A DNA stretch of 64,000 bases from Arthrobacter globiformis (lineage in GTDB: Bacteria > Actinomycetota > Actinomycetes > Actinomycetales > Micrococcaceae): the NCBI RefSeq assembly GCF_003261175.1, contig NZ_QLNP01000103.1:30204-94203 (forward strand). The letters are read 5' to 3'. Shown in pieces: positions 9,148 through 18,757 of this stretch (positions are counted from its first letter, which is position 1; every line of letters starts with the position of its first letter). Both the position numbers and the translations under genes were made by a program. The notes beneath the pieces were generated by a model that worked only from the letters and a program-made list of their open reading frames with translations, was not told where the DNA came from and searched no databases.

Positions 9148-9222
9148 CGGGGTGTAGCTCAGCTTGGCTAGAGCACCTGCTTTGGGAGCAGGAAGTCGCA
9201 GGTTCAAATCCTGTCACCCCGA
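9148..9222 (+). tRNA. tRNA-Pro (anticodon TGG)
   Basis: Acceptor CGGGGTG pairs with CACCCCG; anticodon stem CCTGC/GCAGG closes loop TTTGGGA with anticodon TGG; the T loop contains GGTTCAAATCC. Discriminator A at 9222; CCA is not encoded. It lies 79 nt upstream of tig on the same strand. Confidence 0.95.
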
Positions 9223-9301
9223 CTCTGCGGCCCGGGCCCCAGGCCTGGTCACAACAACGCGTTTGCAGAACCCATCCAACAAAACCAGGAGTACTTAGAC
9301 C

Positions 9302-10693
9302 GTGAAGAGCGCTGTCGAGAACCTCACCCCCACGCGGGTCAAGCTCAATGTTGAGGTCCCCTTTGAGGAATTGAAGCCCAGCATCGACGAGGCATACAAG
9401 ACTGTTGCTTCGCAGATCCAGGTCCCTGGCTTCCGTAAGGGCAAGGTTCCCGCCAAGCTGATCGACCAGCGCGTCGGCCGCGGCTACGTCCTGGAGACCG
9501 CCATCAACGAGGGCCTCAACGGCTGGTACCAGGCTGCAGTCCAGGAGTCCGGCATCCACCCCCTGAGCCGTCCCGAGGTTGAGATCACCGAGGTTCCGGA
9601 TCCTTCCGCCACCGATGGTGAGCTGAAGTTCCAGGCCGAGGTTGACGTCCGCCCCGAGATCGAATTGCCCGACTACGCCGGCATCAAGGTTGAGGTTGCG
9701 GCGGCAGAGTCCTCTGACGCCGACGTCGACAAGGCCCTGGACGAACTGCGCGGCCGCTTCGGCACGCTCAAGTCCGTGGAGCGCCCGGCAGCTGACGGGG
9801 ACTTCCTGAGCATCGACATCACCGCGAGCATCGACGGCGCCGAGGTGGACTCCGCTTCCGGGCTGTCCTACCAGGTTGGCGCCGGCACCATGCTCGAGGG
9901 CATGGACGAAGCCGTGACCGGCCTGAGCGCTGACGAGGACGCCATCTTCGACACCACCCTCGTGGGCGGCGACCACGCCGGCGAAGCCGCGCAGGTCAAG
10001 GTTGTCGTCAAGTCCGTCAAGGAGCGCGAACTGCCTGAGGCGAACGACGACTTCGCCCAGCTGGCCTCCGAGTTCGACACGCTGGCCGAACTGCGCGAGG
10101 ACCTCGCCAAGCAGGCCGCCGATTCCAAGGTCGTGGAGCAGGGCGTCGAGGCCCGTGACAAGGTCCTTGACAAGCTCGTTGAGCTGGTTGAGGTTCCCGT
10201 TCCCGAGTCCGTCGTCGAAGAGCAGCTCGAGCAGCACTTCAAGGCCGAGAACTCCCACGGTGAAGGCGAGCACGACACCGAAGAGCACCGCGCCGAGGTC
10301 AAGGCCAACACCGAGCGCGCCTTCCAGAACGAGATCATCCTCGATGCCATCGCCGAGAAGGAAGAAGTTGGCGTCAGCCAGAACGAGCTGATCGACTACA
10401 TCGTCACCACCGCCAGCCAGTACGGCATGGACCCGAACCAGTTCGCCCAGATCATCGACCAGAGCGGCCAGGTTCCCATGATGGTCTCCGAGGTCCGCCG
10501 CCGTAAGGCGCTGGCCGTCGTCCTGGGCCAGGCCGAGGTCACGGACTCCGAGGGCAACAAGGTTGACCTGAGCGACTTCGTCCGCCCCGGCGGCGAAGAG
10601 GCTCCGGCCGTCGAAGCCGACGCAGAAACCGAAGCGGAAGAGGCAGCCGGCGAGACCGTCGCGAACGACGATCCCGCGGCCGTGAAGTTCTAG
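9302..10693 (+). CDS. tig: Trigger factor (ribosome-associated chaperone/PPIase)
   Basis: Binds the ribosome near the exit tunnel and shields nascent chains. The ribosome-docking signature GFRKGKVP is at residues 43-50. A FKBP-type PPIase domain covers about residues 155-240, followed by the helical chaperone arms. The extreme C-terminus is a Glu/Ala-rich acidic tail (residues about 430-463). Length 463 is normal. GTG 9302 has AGGAG 10 nt upstream. Placed directly before clpP1-clpP2-clpX, the usual bacterial arrangement that groups folding with proteolysis. Its own terminator follows. Confidence 0.97.
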   Translation: MKSAVENLTPTRVKLNVEVPFEELKPSIDEAYKTVASQIQVPGFRKGKVPAKLIDQRVGRGYVLETAINEGLNGWYQAAVQESGIHPLSRPEVEITEVPDPSATDGELKFQAEVDVRPEIELPDYAGIKVEVAAAESSDADVDKALDELRGRFGTLKSVERPAADGDFLSIDITASIDGAEVDSASGLSYQVGAGTMLEGMDEAVTGLSADEDAIFDTTLVGGDHAGEAAQVKVVVKSVKERELPEANDDFAQLASEFDTLAELREDLAKQAADSKVVEQGVEARDKVLDKLVELVEVPVPESVVEEQLEQHFKAENSHGEGEHDTEEHRAEVKANTERAFQNEIILDAIAEKEEVGVSQNELIDYIVTTASQYGMDPNQFAQIIDQSGQVPMMVSEVRRRKALAVVLGQAEVTDSEGNKVDLSDFVRPGGEEAPAVEADAETEAEEAAGETVANDDPAAVKF

Positions 10694-10711
10694 CAGCAGC
10701 ACGCATCAGCG

Positions 10712-10749
10712 GCGACAGCCCCCGGGTCCTCGGATCCGGGGGCTGTCGC
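10712..10749 (+). terminator. Hairpin after tig
   Basis: A 14-bp stem GCGACAGCCCCCGG / CCGGGGGCTGTCGC with a 10-nt loop, 18 nt after the tig stop. The T tract is weak (GTTAA), so termination may be partial. Confidence 0.7.
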
Positions 10750-10822
10750 GTTAACGGCCGGTCCACAGCTCACGCTGGCAATCGTGCGCCGTCAGCGAAC
10801 AGCGCGATTCCGACGAACAAAT

Positions 10823-10844
10823 CCGCTCCGAAAGCGGTTAGTGT
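10823..10844 (+). promoter_or_regulatory. Candidate clpP1 promoter with inverted repeat
   Basis: A palindrome CCGCT-CCGAA-AGCGG (10823-10837) lies just before a TAGTGT hexamer (10839-10844) that fits an actinobacterial -10. The palindrome would sit between -35 and -10, the position of an operator. The clp genes of actinomycetes are commonly controlled by ClgR, but this spacing does not match the ClgR consensus I know, so the regulator is left open. Confidence 0.45.
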
Positions 10845-10909
10845 CCAAGTAGTGAAGTTCAGTGATGTCGTTCAGTGATGTCACCGTCACCAGCGAGAGG
10901 TAAGTACAA

Positions 10910-11551
10910 ATGTCACAGCAAGCAGCGGCCCCCCGCATGGCAACCGTCGATCCTGCAGCCCAGGACAACTACATCTACAACCGCCTGCTGAAAGAGCGCA
11001 TCATCTGGCTTGGCTCCGAGGTCCGCGACGAGAACGCGAACGCCATCTGCTCACAGCTGCTGCTGCTTTCCGCCGAGGATCCCAACAAGGACATCTACCT
11101 CTACATCAACTCGCCCGGCGGCTCGGTGACCGCCGGCATGGCCATCTACGACACCATGCAGTTCATCCCCAACGACGTCGTTACCGTCGCCACCGGCCTG
11201 GCGGCCTCCATGGGACAGTTCCTGCTGTCCTCGGGCACCAAGGGCAAGCGCTACGCCACCCCGAACGCCCGCATCCTGATGCACCAGCCCTCCGGTGGCA
11301 TCGGCGGAACGGCTTCGGACATCAAGATCCAGGCCGAGCTGATCCTCCACATGAAGAAGGTCATGGCTGAGCTCACGGCGGACCAGACCGGACAGACCGT
11401 GGAAACCATCCTCAAGGACAACGACCGCGACAAGTGGTTCACCGCCACCGAGGCGCTGGAATACGGCTTCTTCGACAAGATCTCGGCACACGCAGGATCT
11501 GTCGCGGGCGGCGGCGGAACCCAGAACGCGTCATCCAACGGCCAGAGCTAA
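10910..11551 (+). CDS. clpP1: ATP-dependent Clp protease proteolytic subunit 1
   Basis: Serine protease subunit of the ClpP1P2 tetradecamer. Catalytic residues are Ser100 in GLAASMGQ, His125 in LMHQP and Asp174 in NDRDKWF. Full length at 213 residues with a Gly-rich tail. ATG 10910 follows AGAGGTAAG. It is 33 nt upstream of clpP2, so the two subunits are made together, as in mycobacteria and streptomycetes where both are needed for an active mixed complex. Confidence 0.97.
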   Translation: MSQQAAAPRMATVDPAAQDNYIYNRLLKERIIWLGSEVRDENANAICSQLLLLSAEDPNKDIYLYINSPGGSVTAGMAIYDTMQFIPNDVVTVATGLAASMGQFLLSSGTKGKRYATPNARILMHQPSGGIGGTASDIKIQAELILHMKKVMAELTADQTGQTVETILKDNDRDKWFTATEALEYGFFDKISAHAGSVAGGGGTQNASSNGQS

Positions 11552-11584
11552 ACCGGCACCAAGACAGAACTGAATCCAGGAGCA

Positions 11585-12250
11585 ATGAACATGAACTACA
11601 ATTTCGGATCGTCTGCCGGTAACCTGCCGACAAGCCGCTACGTCCTGCCGCAGTTCGAGGAGCGCACGCCGTATGGCTTCAAGCGCCAGGATCCCTACAC
11701 CAAGCTCTTCGAGGACCGGATCATCTTCCTCGGAGTCCAGGTGGATGACGCCTCGGCCGATGACATCATGGCTCAGCTGCTGGTGCTCGAGTCGACGGAC
11801 CCGGACCGCGACATCACCCTGTACATCAACTCGCCGGGCGGCTCCTTCACGGCCATGACCGCGATCTACGACACCATGCAGTACATCCGCCCTGAGATCC
11901 AGACCGTGTGCCTGGGCCAGGCCGCAAGTGCAGCTGCCGTGCTGCTGGCCGCGGGAACGCCGGGCAAGCGCCTGGCACTGCCCAACGCCCGCGTCCTGAT
12001 CCACCAGCCGGCGCTGTCCGGCGGCCAGGGCGGACAGGCATCCGACCTTGAGATCCAGGCGGCCGAAGTCATGCGCATGCGGACCTGGCTGGAGGATACC
12101 TTGGCCAAGCACTCCGGCCGGACGCCGGAACAGGTCAACAATGACATCGAGCGCGACAAGATCCTCACCGCGGCCGAGGCGCAGGATTACGGCCTGATCG
12201 ACCAGGTCCTTGATTCCCGCAAGATCAAGCCGCAGGCGCTTGCCCGCTAA
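11585..12250 (+). CDS. clpP2: ATP-dependent Clp protease proteolytic subunit 2
   Basis: Second catalytic ring partner. Ser115 lies in GQAASAAAV and His140 in LIHQP; the third residue is in the ERDKILTA region. It differs from ClpP1 by a longer N-terminus ([14 protein letters not shown]) and the GGQGGQ loop. The ATG at 11585 follows CCAGGAGCA; a second ATG is 6 nt downstream. The final 18 bases, including the stop codon, are duplicated immediately downstream. Confidence 0.97.
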   Translation: MNMNYNFGSSAGNLPTSRYVLPQFEERTPYGFKRQDPYTKLFEDRIIFLGVQVDDASADDIMAQLLVLESTDPDRDITLYINSPGGSFTAMTAIYDTMQYIRPEIQTVCLGQAASAAAVLLAAGTPGKRLALPNARVLIHQPALSGGQGGQASDLEIQAAEVMRMRTWLEDTLAKHSGRTPEQVNNDIERDKILTAAEAQDYGLIDQVLDSRKIKPQALAR

Positions 12251-12269
12251 ACAGGCGCTTGCCCGCTAA
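12233..12269 (+). repeat. Tandem duplication of the clpP2 3' end
   Basis: CAGGCGCTTGCCCGCTAA occurs at 12233-12250 (the last codons and stop of clpP2) and again at 12252-12269, with one base between. The second copy runs into a palindrome GCCCGC-TAAT-GCGGGC ending at 12276, so the duplication also creates a small hairpin. Confidence 0.85.
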
Positions 12270-12464
12270 TGCGGGCACATGCCGCGTAAACAGCAGTAAC
12301 GGACGCCGGTGGGGTTTAGATTTTTGAACCGCACCGGCGCCCGGTTTCCACCCCTCGGGCCGAATGTGACCTAGAGTGGATGTAAATCATTGCCGGATCC
12401 CGGCCATGGTTAGATTCAACCGGTGCAAAGCTGCCCTTGCGGCAAGATACTAAGGGGTTCACAT

Positions 12465-13751
12465 ATGGCTCGGATTGGCGAGAGCGCGGATCTGCTCAAG
12501 TGCTCTTTCTGCGGCAAGAGCCAGAAGCAGGTGCGCAAGCTCATTGCCGGGCCCGGCGTCTACATCTGCGACGAGTGCATCGAGCTCTGTAACGAGATCA
12601 TCGAGGAAGAACTCGCAGAAGTCGCCGATCTGGGCAGTTTCGAGCTGCCAAAGCCCCGCGAAATCTTTGACTTCCTGCAGGAATACGTCATTGGCCAGGA
12701 ACCGGCCAAGCGTTCCCTCGCCGTCGCGGTCTACAACCACTACAAGCGGATCCAGGCCGGCCACGCGCCCAAGAGCGGCACACTGGCCGACGGCGTCCAC
12801 CACGACGACGTTGAAATCGCGAAGTCCAACATTCTCCTGATCGGCCCCACCGGCTGCGGCAAGACGTACCTTGCGCAGACCCTGGCGCGCCGGCTGAACG
12901 TGCCCTTCGCCGTCGCCGACGCCACCGCCCTGACCGAAGCCGGATACGTGGGTGAAGACGTGGAGAACATCCTCCTCAAGCTCATCCAGGCCGCAGACTA
13001 TGACGTCAAAAAGGCTGAACAGGGCATTATCTATATCGACGAGATCGACAAGATCTCGCGCAAGAGCGAAAACCCCTCGATCACCCGCGATGTCTCGGGC
13101 GAGGGCGTACAGCAGGCCCTGCTGAAGATCCTCGAAGGAACGGTTGCTTCAGTTCCGCCGCAGGGCGGCCGCAAGCACCCGCACCAGGAATTCATCCAGA
13201 TCGACACCACGAACGTCCTCTTCATCGTTGCCGGCGCCTTCGCCGGACTGGAGGACATCATCGGCTCCCGCTCCGGCCGCAAGGGCATCGGCTTCGGCGC
13301 TCCGCTGAACGAGGTCAAGAACACCGACTCCTACGGCGAAGTGATGCCGGAAGACCTCCTGAAGTTCGGGCTTATTCCGGAGTTCATCGGCCGCCTGCCG
13401 GTCATCACCACTGTCTCCAACCTTGACCGTCCCGCTCTGATCCAGATCCTGTCGACGCCCAAGAACGCTCTGGTCAAGCAGTACCAGAAGATGTTCCAGC
13501 TGGACGGCGTGGAGCTGGTGTTCGACGACGATGCCCTGGACCTGATTGCAGACCAGGCACTGGAACGGGGAACCGGAGCCCGCGGACTGCGCGCCATCAT
13601 GGAGGAAGTCCTTCTCCCGGTAATGTTCGACCTGCCCAGCAGGGACGACATCGCCAGCGTGGTCATCACCGCTGACGTGGTGGGCAAGAAGGCCCAGCCC
13701 ACCATGATCACGCACGACGTCGTGGCCAAGCGGCGGAACAAGTCCGCTTAG
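12465..13751 (+). CDS. clpX: ATP-dependent Clp protease ATP-binding subunit ClpX
   Basis: AAA+ unfoldase that feeds substrates to ClpP1P2. The N-terminal zinc-binding domain has CSFC and CDEC cysteine pairs; Walker A GPTGCGKT and Walker [11 protein letters not shown] follow, then RSGRKGIGF and the arginine-finger region [11 protein letters not shown]. 428 residues from ATG 12465, which has AAGGGG 9 nt upstream; the open frame extends 42 nt further but without conservation. A 214-nt gap from clpP2 suggests its own promoter as well as readthrough. Confidence 0.97.
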   Translation: MARIGESADLLKCSFCGKSQKQVRKLIAGPGVYICDECIELCNEIIEEELAEVADLGSFELPKPREIFDFLQEYVIGQEPAKRSLAVAVYNHYKRIQAGHAPKSGTLADGVHHDDVEIAKSNILLIGPTGCGKTYLAQTLARRLNVPFAVADATALTEAGYVGEDVENILLKLIQAADYDVKKAEQGIIYIDEIDKISRKSENPSITRDVSGEGVQQALLKILEGTVASVPPQGGRKHPHQEFIQIDTTNVLFIVAGAFAGLEDIIGSRSGRKGIGFGAPLNEVKNTDSYGEVMPEDLLKFGLIPEFIGRLPVITTVSNLDRPALIQILSTPKNALVKQYQKMFQLDGVELVFDDDALDLIADQALERGTGARGLRAIMEEVLLPVMFDLPSRDDIASVVITADVVGKKAQPTMITHDVVAKRRNKSA

Positions 13752-13872
13752 CCGGATTGAATCGGCCGGGCCGGAATAAATCGGCCCGATCCATCGCTGT
13801 CACTTAAGCGTGCCTTCCGAGTATGGCTTTGCGGCGCGCCACACCCCGAAGACTTCCCTGAGGAGATTTGCT

Positions 13873-14487
13873 GTGTCTGAAACCGCCGCCAATAAGGCTG
13901 ACTTCTGGTTCGACCCCCTCTGCCCGTTCGCCTGGATCACCTCCCGCTGGATCGGCGAGGTGGAAGGCGTCCGCGACATCCAGACGGAGTGGCACGTCAT
14001 GAGCCTGTCCGTGCTGAACGAAGGCCGAGACCTTGATCCCAAGTACCGCGAGGCCATGGACAAGGCCTGGGGGCCGGTCAGGGTGATCATCGCCGCTCAG
14101 GAACAGCACGGCGACCACGTGGTCAAGCCGCTGTACGACGCCATGGGATCGCAGATCCACGATGGCGGGCAGAAGGACTTCTCGATCGTCATCAGCAAGG
14201 CCCTGGCCGACTGCGGCCTCCCCGCCGAGCTGGCAGCGGCTGCCGGCTCCGACGAGTACGACCCCCAGCTGCGAGCCAGCCACGAAAAGGGCATCTCCCG
14301 GGTGGGCCAGGACGTCGGAACCCCCGTGGTGGCCTTCAACGGCACCGCGTTCTTTGGACCGGTCCTCACGCGCATTCCGCGCGGGGAGGAAGCCGGGAAG
14401 ATCTGGGACGCGTCGGTCACTCTCGCGTCGTACCCGCACTTCTTTGAGATCAAGCGCAGCCGGACTGAAAGCCCTGCCTTCGACTGA
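13873..14487 (+). CDS. DsbA-family oxidoreductase, Rv2466c (mycothiol-dependent) type
   Basis: A 204-residue thioredoxin-fold protein with an inserted helical domain. The N-terminal FWFDPLCP, RWIGEVEGVRD and HVMSLSVLNE, and the C-terminal FFGPVL-IPRGEEAGK, closely follow what I remember of M. tuberculosis Rv2466c, a mycothiol-dependent reductase. The active site here is Cys17-Pro-Phe-Ala20, not Cys-Pro-Trp-Cys: the resolving cysteine is missing. A monothiol mechanism using mycothiol for resolution is a reasonable inference. GTG 13873 follows GAGGAG 7 nt upstream. It is monocistronic with a strong hairpin after it. Confidence 0.85.
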   Translation: MSETAANKADFWFDPLCPFAWITSRWIGEVEGVRDIQTEWHVMSLSVLNEGRDLDPKYREAMDKAWGPVRVIIAAQEQHGDHVVKPLYDAMGSQIHDGGQKDFSIVISKALADCGLPAELAAAAGSDEYDPQLRASHEKGISRVGQDVGTPVVAFNGTAFFGPVLTRIPRGEEAGKIWDASVTLASYPHFFEIKRSRTESPAFD

Positions 14488-14493
14488 CCGATT

Positions 14494-14535
14494 GAGCCCT
14501 GGCAGAACTACATGAGAGTAGTTCTGCCGGGGCTC
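14494..14535 (+). terminator. Hairpin after the DsbA-like gene
   Basis: An 18-bp stem, GAGCCCTGGCAGAACTAC against GTAGTTCTGCCGGGGCTC, with a 6-nt loop and one mismatch, 6 nt after the stop codon. Followed by TTGC. Confidence 0.8.
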
Positions 14536-14737
14536 TTGCGCATCCGCAACAGGAGGACAAAGATAGTTGTTACCCACTTCGAAAGAAGTGAGACGCAGGA
14601 ACCAAAGATTCAGTGACATGCTTCCAACGCAGCCTTTGGCAAAGTTAGAAGCAGGCTACCGGTGACAAGGTAGGAAGACCTGAAATTCTAAGGATCTTGC
14701 CAGACTGTCAAAGATGTCACCAGACAGCCGAAAAGTC
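14536..14737. other. Intergenic segment between two terminators
   Basis: Part of the 319-nt gap between the DsbA-like gene and valS. Its base composition is clearly more AT-rich than the coding surroundings. I see no credible reading frame, tRNA or known riboswitch in it. It could hold a small RNA or be the scar of an old insertion. Confidence 0.4.
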
Positions 14738-14773
14738 GAAGCCCCACCAACGGCAAAACGCTGATGGGGCTTC
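14738..14773 (-). terminator. Terminator of valS
   Basis: Stem GAAGCCCCA / TGGGGCTTC with an 18-nt loop. Read on the minus strand, the direction of valS, it is followed by GACTTTT. Confidence 0.75.
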
Positions 14774-14806
14774 CCCTTTGCCCGGATACATCCGGGCCCC
14801 TTCGAA

Positions 14807-17428
14807 TCAGGCCTGCGCCGGCTCCTCCGCCGGGGCTAGCTGCACGTCGCTGACCGTGAGCTCGCCCTCGCCGGTGTTGAGGGTGATCTCCTGCGCGTTG
14901 GCCGCGGCCTTGAGGTCCCCGAGCCCTGCCTCAAGCTGGGCCACGAGCGACTCCGTCGCCGTGATCGTCGCCGACAGGACCTCGGTGCGCTGCTTGACCT
15001 TGGCCTCGGACTTGGCCTTCCGGATGCCGCTGAGCGCAATGCCCACGGTGCCGAGCATGCCGGTGTCGCCGTCGGTGATCTCCAGCGGCGAGGGCCAGGC
15101 GGCGCGGTGCACGGAACCGGCCCGCCACCAGCCCCAAACCTCTTCGGTGGCGAAGGGCAGGAACGGCGCGAAGAGGCGCAGCAGCGAATCCAGCGTGGTG
15201 GCCAGGGCAGCGAGAACCGAAGCCTGCTCGGTCTCGCCGGCGGCACCGTAGGCGCGGTCCTTGATCAGCTCGACGTAGTCGTCCGTGAACTGCCAGAAGA
15301 AGCTTTCGCTGATCTGCAGCGCCCGGGCGTAGTCGTAGTTGTCGAACGCCTTCGTGGCCTGCGCCACGACGTCGGAGAGCTGGGCCAGCAGGGCACGGTC
15401 CAGGGGATTCGTCAGGACAGACAGATCGGTGGATACCACCGAATTCTCCGTGGCACCCAGGTTCAGAACGAACTTCGAGGCGTTCAGCAGCTTGATGGCC
15501 AGGCGCCGGCCGATCTTCATCTGCGCGATCTCGTAGGCGGTGTCCGCGCCCAGGCGTGCGGAGGCAGCCCAGTAGCGGACAGCGTCCGAGCCGTACTCAT
15601 TCAGGACGTCCGTCGGCACCACCACGTTGCCCTTGGACTTGGACATCTTCTTGCGGTCCGGATCCAGGATCCAGCCGGAGATGGCCGCGTGCTTCCAGGG
15701 CGCGACGTCCTGCAGGGCGTCCGCGCGGACGACGGAGGAGAACAGCCAGGTGCGGATGATGTCGTGTCCCTGGGGGCGCAGATCGAACGGGAACACCTTG
15801 GCGAACAGGTCCTCGTCCCGGCTCCAGCCGCCCACGATCTGCGGGGTCAGGGATGAGGTGGCCCAGGTGTCCAGGACGTCGGCGTCACCGGTGAAGCCGT
15901 TGGGCTGGTCGCGCTGGGACTCGTCGTAGCCCGGCGCGGCGTCGGCAGCAGGGTCCACCGGCAGGGACTCGTCCGAGGGCAGGACAGGGTTGTCGTAGTC
16001 CGGGTTGCCCTGCGCGTCCAGCGGGTACCAGACCGGGATCGGCACGCCGAAGAAGCGCTGGCGGGAGACCAGCCAGTCCCCGTTGAGGCCGGCAATCCAG
16101 TTCTCGTATCGGGAGCGCATGAAGGACGGGTGGAAGTCGATGTCCTTGCCGCGGCCGATCAGGCGTTCGCGGCGGTCCTCGTCGCGGCCGCCGTTGCGGA
16201 TGTACCACTGCCGGGACGTGACCACCTCGAGGGGCTTGTCACCCTTTTCGAAGAAGTTCACCGGGTGGGTGATCTTCTTGGGCTCGCCATCGAGCAGGTC
16301 GGCTGCCGTGAGGAGCTCCACCACTGCCTCCTTGGCGGAGAAGACCGTCTTGCCGGCGATCGCGGCGTAGGCCTCGCGGCCGGCATCCGTGGTGATCCAC
16401 TCCGGAGTCTCGGCGAGGATGCGGCCGTCGCGGCCCACGATCGCACGGGTGGGAAGCTGGAGTTCGCGCCACCAGGTCACGTCGGTCAGGTCGCCGAAGG
16501 TGCAGACCATCGCGATGCCCGAGCCCTTGTCCGCCTTGGCCAGCGGGTGCGCCTTGACCTCGAGTTCGACGTCGAACAGGGGGGACTTCACGGTCTTGCC
16601 GAACAGCGGCTGGTACCGCTCGTCGTCGGGGTTTGCCACCAGGGCGGCGCAGGCCGCGAGCAGTTCGGGACGCGTGGTCTCGATGAAGATCTTCTCGCCG
16701 TCCGCCGTGAAGAACGGGTAGCGGTAGTACGCGCCCGGCACCTCGCGGTCCTCGAGCTCGGCCTGGGCGACGGCGGTGCGGAAGGTGACGTCCCAGAGTG
16801 TGGGGGCCTCGGCCATGTAGGCGTCGCCGGCGGAAAGGTTGGCGAGGAAGGCGCGCTGCGACACAGCCCGGGACGTGTCGTCGATGGTGCGGTAGGTGAG
16901 GTTCCAGTCGACGGACAGGCCCAGGGTCTGGAACAGGTTCTCGAAGACCTTCTCGTCCTCGACCGCAAGTTCCTCGCAGAGCTCGATGAAGTTCTGCCGG
17001 GAGACGACGTCGAAGTCCCGCTGGTTCTTCGCCGGCTGTGCCGGCGGCTGGTAGTCCGGGTTGTACGGGATGGCGGGATCGCAGCGGACACCGTAGTAGT
17101 TCTGGACGCGGCGCTCGGTGGGCAGGCCGTTGTCGTCCCAGCCCATGGGGTAGAAGACGTTCTTGCCGGTCATGCGCATGTAGCGGGCCTGCACGTCGGT
17201 CTGGGTGAAGGAAAACATGTGGCCCACGTGAAGGGAACCGGAAGCGGTGGGCGGGGGAGTGTCGATCGAGTAGACCTGCTCCCGGGTGGTGTCGGGGTCG
17301 AACCGGTAGGTTCCTTCCTCGAGCCAGCGCTGCGTGAGGGCAGCCTCCAGGCCCTCCAGGGCCGGCTTGTCGGGAACGTTGATGGGGGCGGTGGCGGGCG
17401 TGTCTGTACCCTGCGTTGATTCAGCCAT
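14807..17428 (-). CDS. valS: Valyl-tRNA synthetase
   Basis: Charges tRNA-Val. Class I signature HVGH is in SLHVGHMFSFTQ near residue 67 and KMSKSKGN near residue 600. The editing (CP1) domain lies between, and the anticodon-binding domain and a short coiled-coil tail follow. The 873-residue length and the NGLPTERRVQNYYGVRCDP segment mark the form common in actinobacteria and archaea-like ValRS. The ATG at 17428 is preceded by TTGGGACC. No T-box sequence is visible upstream, unlike ileS. It is transcribed alone and ends at a clear terminator. Confidence 0.96.
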   Translation of the reverse strand: MAESTQGTDTPATAPINVPDKPALEGLEAALTQRWLEEGTYRFDPDTTREQVYSIDTPPPTASGSLHVGHMFSFTQTDVQARYMRMTGKNVFYPMGWDDNGLPTERRVQNYYGVRCDPAIPYNPDYQPPAQPAKNQRDFDVVSRQNFIELCEELAVEDEKVFENLFQTLGLSVDWNLTYRTIDDTSRAVSQRAFLANLSAGDAYMAEAPTLWDVTFRTAVAQAELEDREVPGAYYRYPFFTADGEKIFIETTRPELLAACAALVANPDDERYQPLFGKTVKSPLFDVELEVKAHPLAKADKGSGIAMVCTFGDLTDVTWWRELQLPTRAIVGRDGRILAETPEWITTDAGREAYAAIAGKTVFSAKEAVVELLTAADLLDGEPKKITHPVNFFEKGDKPLEVVTSRQWYIRNGGRDEDRRERLIGRGKDIDFHPSFMRSRYENWIAGLNGDWLVSRQRFFGVPIPVWYPLDAQGNPDYDNPVLPSDESLPVDPAADAAPGYDESQRDQPNGFTGDADVLDTWATSSLTPQIVGGWSRDEDLFAKVFPFDLRPQGHDIIRTWLFSSVVRADALQDVAPWKHAAISGWILDPDRKKMSKSKGNVVVPTDVLNEYGSDAVRYWAASARLGADTAYEIAQMKIGRRLAIKLLNASKFVLNLGATENSVVSTDLSVLTNPLDRALLAQLSDVVAQATKAFDNYDYARALQISESFFWQFTDDYVELIKDRAYGAAGETEQASVLAALATTLDSLLRLFAPFLPFATEEVWGWWRAGSVHRAAWPSPLEITDGDTGMLGTVGIALSGIRKAKSEAKVKQRTEVLSATITATESLVAQLEAGLGDLKAAANAQEITLNTGEGELTVSDVQLAPAEEPAQA

Positions 17429-17511
17429 GGTCCCAATTGTTTCATGCCGGGCAGTTGTTTCCTGCCCGGCGGCGAGCGCTGCAGCGGGATGACCGGAGTA
17501 GCATGCGGCCT

Positions 17512-17886
17512 ATGGGCAAAGCAGGCGCTTCCTTTGCGATCAAACGCATCTATGAGGAACCCGCGGCCGACGACGGCTGCCGGGTTCTGGTGGACAGGCT
17601 CTGGCCGCGCGGTGTCAGCAAGGAAAGGGCCCAGCTGGAGCTGTGGCTCAAGGAAGTGGCGCCGTCGCCGCCGCTGCGGCAGGAATTCGCCCACATGCAG
17701 GAGCGGTTCGAGGACTTCCGTGCCCAGTATGAGGACGAGCTGGCGGGCAATCCCGCGGTGGACCAGCTCCTGGAACTCGCGGCCAGGCACGGGAAGCTGA
17801 CCCTGCTGTACGCGGCCCGGGATCCGGAGGTGAACCATGCACGGGTTCTGCTGGAGTTCCTGGCAGCACGGGGTCCGGGAAAGTGA
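17512..17886 (+). CDS. DUF488 family protein
   Basis: A 124-residue cytosolic protein with the DUF488 signatures KRIYEEPAADDGCRVLVDRLWPRGVSKE at the N-terminus (outlined by RVLVDRLWPRG) and LLYAARDPEVNHA near the C-terminus, both highly typical. The biochemical role of the family is not established. TAGCAT lies 7 nt before ATG 17512; an in-frame ATG at 17503 would overlap that hexamer, so 17512 is preferred. It is divergent from valS, with 83 nt between them. Confidence 0.85.
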   Translation: MGKAGASFAIKRIYEEPAADDGCRVLVDRLWPRGVSKERAQLELWLKEVAPSPPLRQEFAHMQERFEDFRAQYEDELAGNPAVDQLLELAARHGKLTLLYAARDPEVNHARVLLEFLAARGPGK

Positions 17887-17946
17887 GCCGTTCCCGGGAG
17901 TAAACATTGGGCTGGCCCACCCTGCGGTTGGCGTTAGGGTGGTGCC

Positions 17947-18738
17947 ATGACTGAGGTTTCCGCAAGCTCTGACGTGTCCACCAACAAGTCCATCAAGAAG
18001 GCAGCCCTCGTTACAGGCGCCAGCTCCGGCATTGGCGAGGCCACCGTCCGCGCGCTCCGCGCAGACGGCTGGACCGTGTACGCCGTCGCCCGCCGCCAGG
18101 AACGGCTGGCCGCGCTGGAAGCCCAGACCGGCGCCGTCGCCCTCGCCGGCGACATTTCCGAGGACGGGGACGTGGCCCGCCTGCTGGCAGAGGTGACCTC
18201 TGCCGGCGGGATCGACACGCTGGTCAACATCGCCGGCGGCGCCCGCGGAGCGGACCGTGTGGGGCAGGCCGTGACTGAGGACTGGGAGTGGATGTACCGC
18301 GTGAACGTCCTCGGCACCATGAAGCTCACCCGCGCTTTCCTGCCGATGCTGCGCGAGAACGGCGAGGGCACCGTCCTGAACCTGACGTCCACGGCCGGGC
18401 TGGATGCTTACGAGGGCGGCGGCGGCTACAACGCCGCCAAATTCGCCCAGCACGGCCTGACCGGGGCGCTGCGGCTGGAAGAGGCCGATCACAACGTCCG
18501 GGTCATCGAAATCGCCCCAGGCCTGGTCCAGACCGAGGAGTTTGCCATCAACCGGCTTGGTGACGCGCAGGCGGCCGGCAAGGTCTACCAGGGCGTGGAG
18601 AAGCCGCTGACCGCCGAGGACGTGGCCGATGTGGTGCGCTACGCCGTAAGCGCACCGCACCACGTAAATCTCGACCAGATCGTCATCCGCCCGGTGGCGC
18701 AGGCCTCGACCTTCAAGCTGATCCGCAAGCAGGCCTGA
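17947..18738 (+). CDS. SDR family NAD(P)-dependent oxidoreductase
   Basis: A classical short-chain dehydrogenase of 263 residues. The cofactor loop TGASSGIG is at about residues 25-32, the structural NIAGG at about 95, and the catalytic pair sits in YNAAK with the upstream Ser in LNLTSTAG. Basic residues after beta-2 (VARRQERL) favour NADP. The closest general type is the YdfG/serine 3-dehydrogenase-like subgroup; the substrate is unknown. TAGGGT lies exactly 6 nt before ATG 17947. The gene is convergent with the next one, 19 nt apart. Confidence 0.9.
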   Translation: MTEVSASSDVSTNKSIKKAALVTGASSGIGEATVRALRADGWTVYAVARRQERLAALEAQTGAVALAGDISEDGDVARLLAEVTSAGGIDTLVNIAGGARGADRVGQAVTEDWEWMYRVNVLGTMKLTRAFLPMLRENGEGTVLNLTSTAGLDAYEGGGGYNAAKFAQHGLTGALRLEEADHNVRVIEIAPGLVQTEEFAINRLGDAQAAGKVYQGVEKPLTAEDVADVVRYAVSAPHHVNLDQIVIRPVAQASTFKLIRKQA

Positions 18739-18757
18739 GCAGGCTGACCCGCGGCCT

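Noticed and set aside
10823-10837. ClgR binding site before clpP1
   Set aside because: The palindrome spacing (CGCT-N5-AGCG) does not fit the ClgR consensus as I know it; kept only as an unassigned operator.
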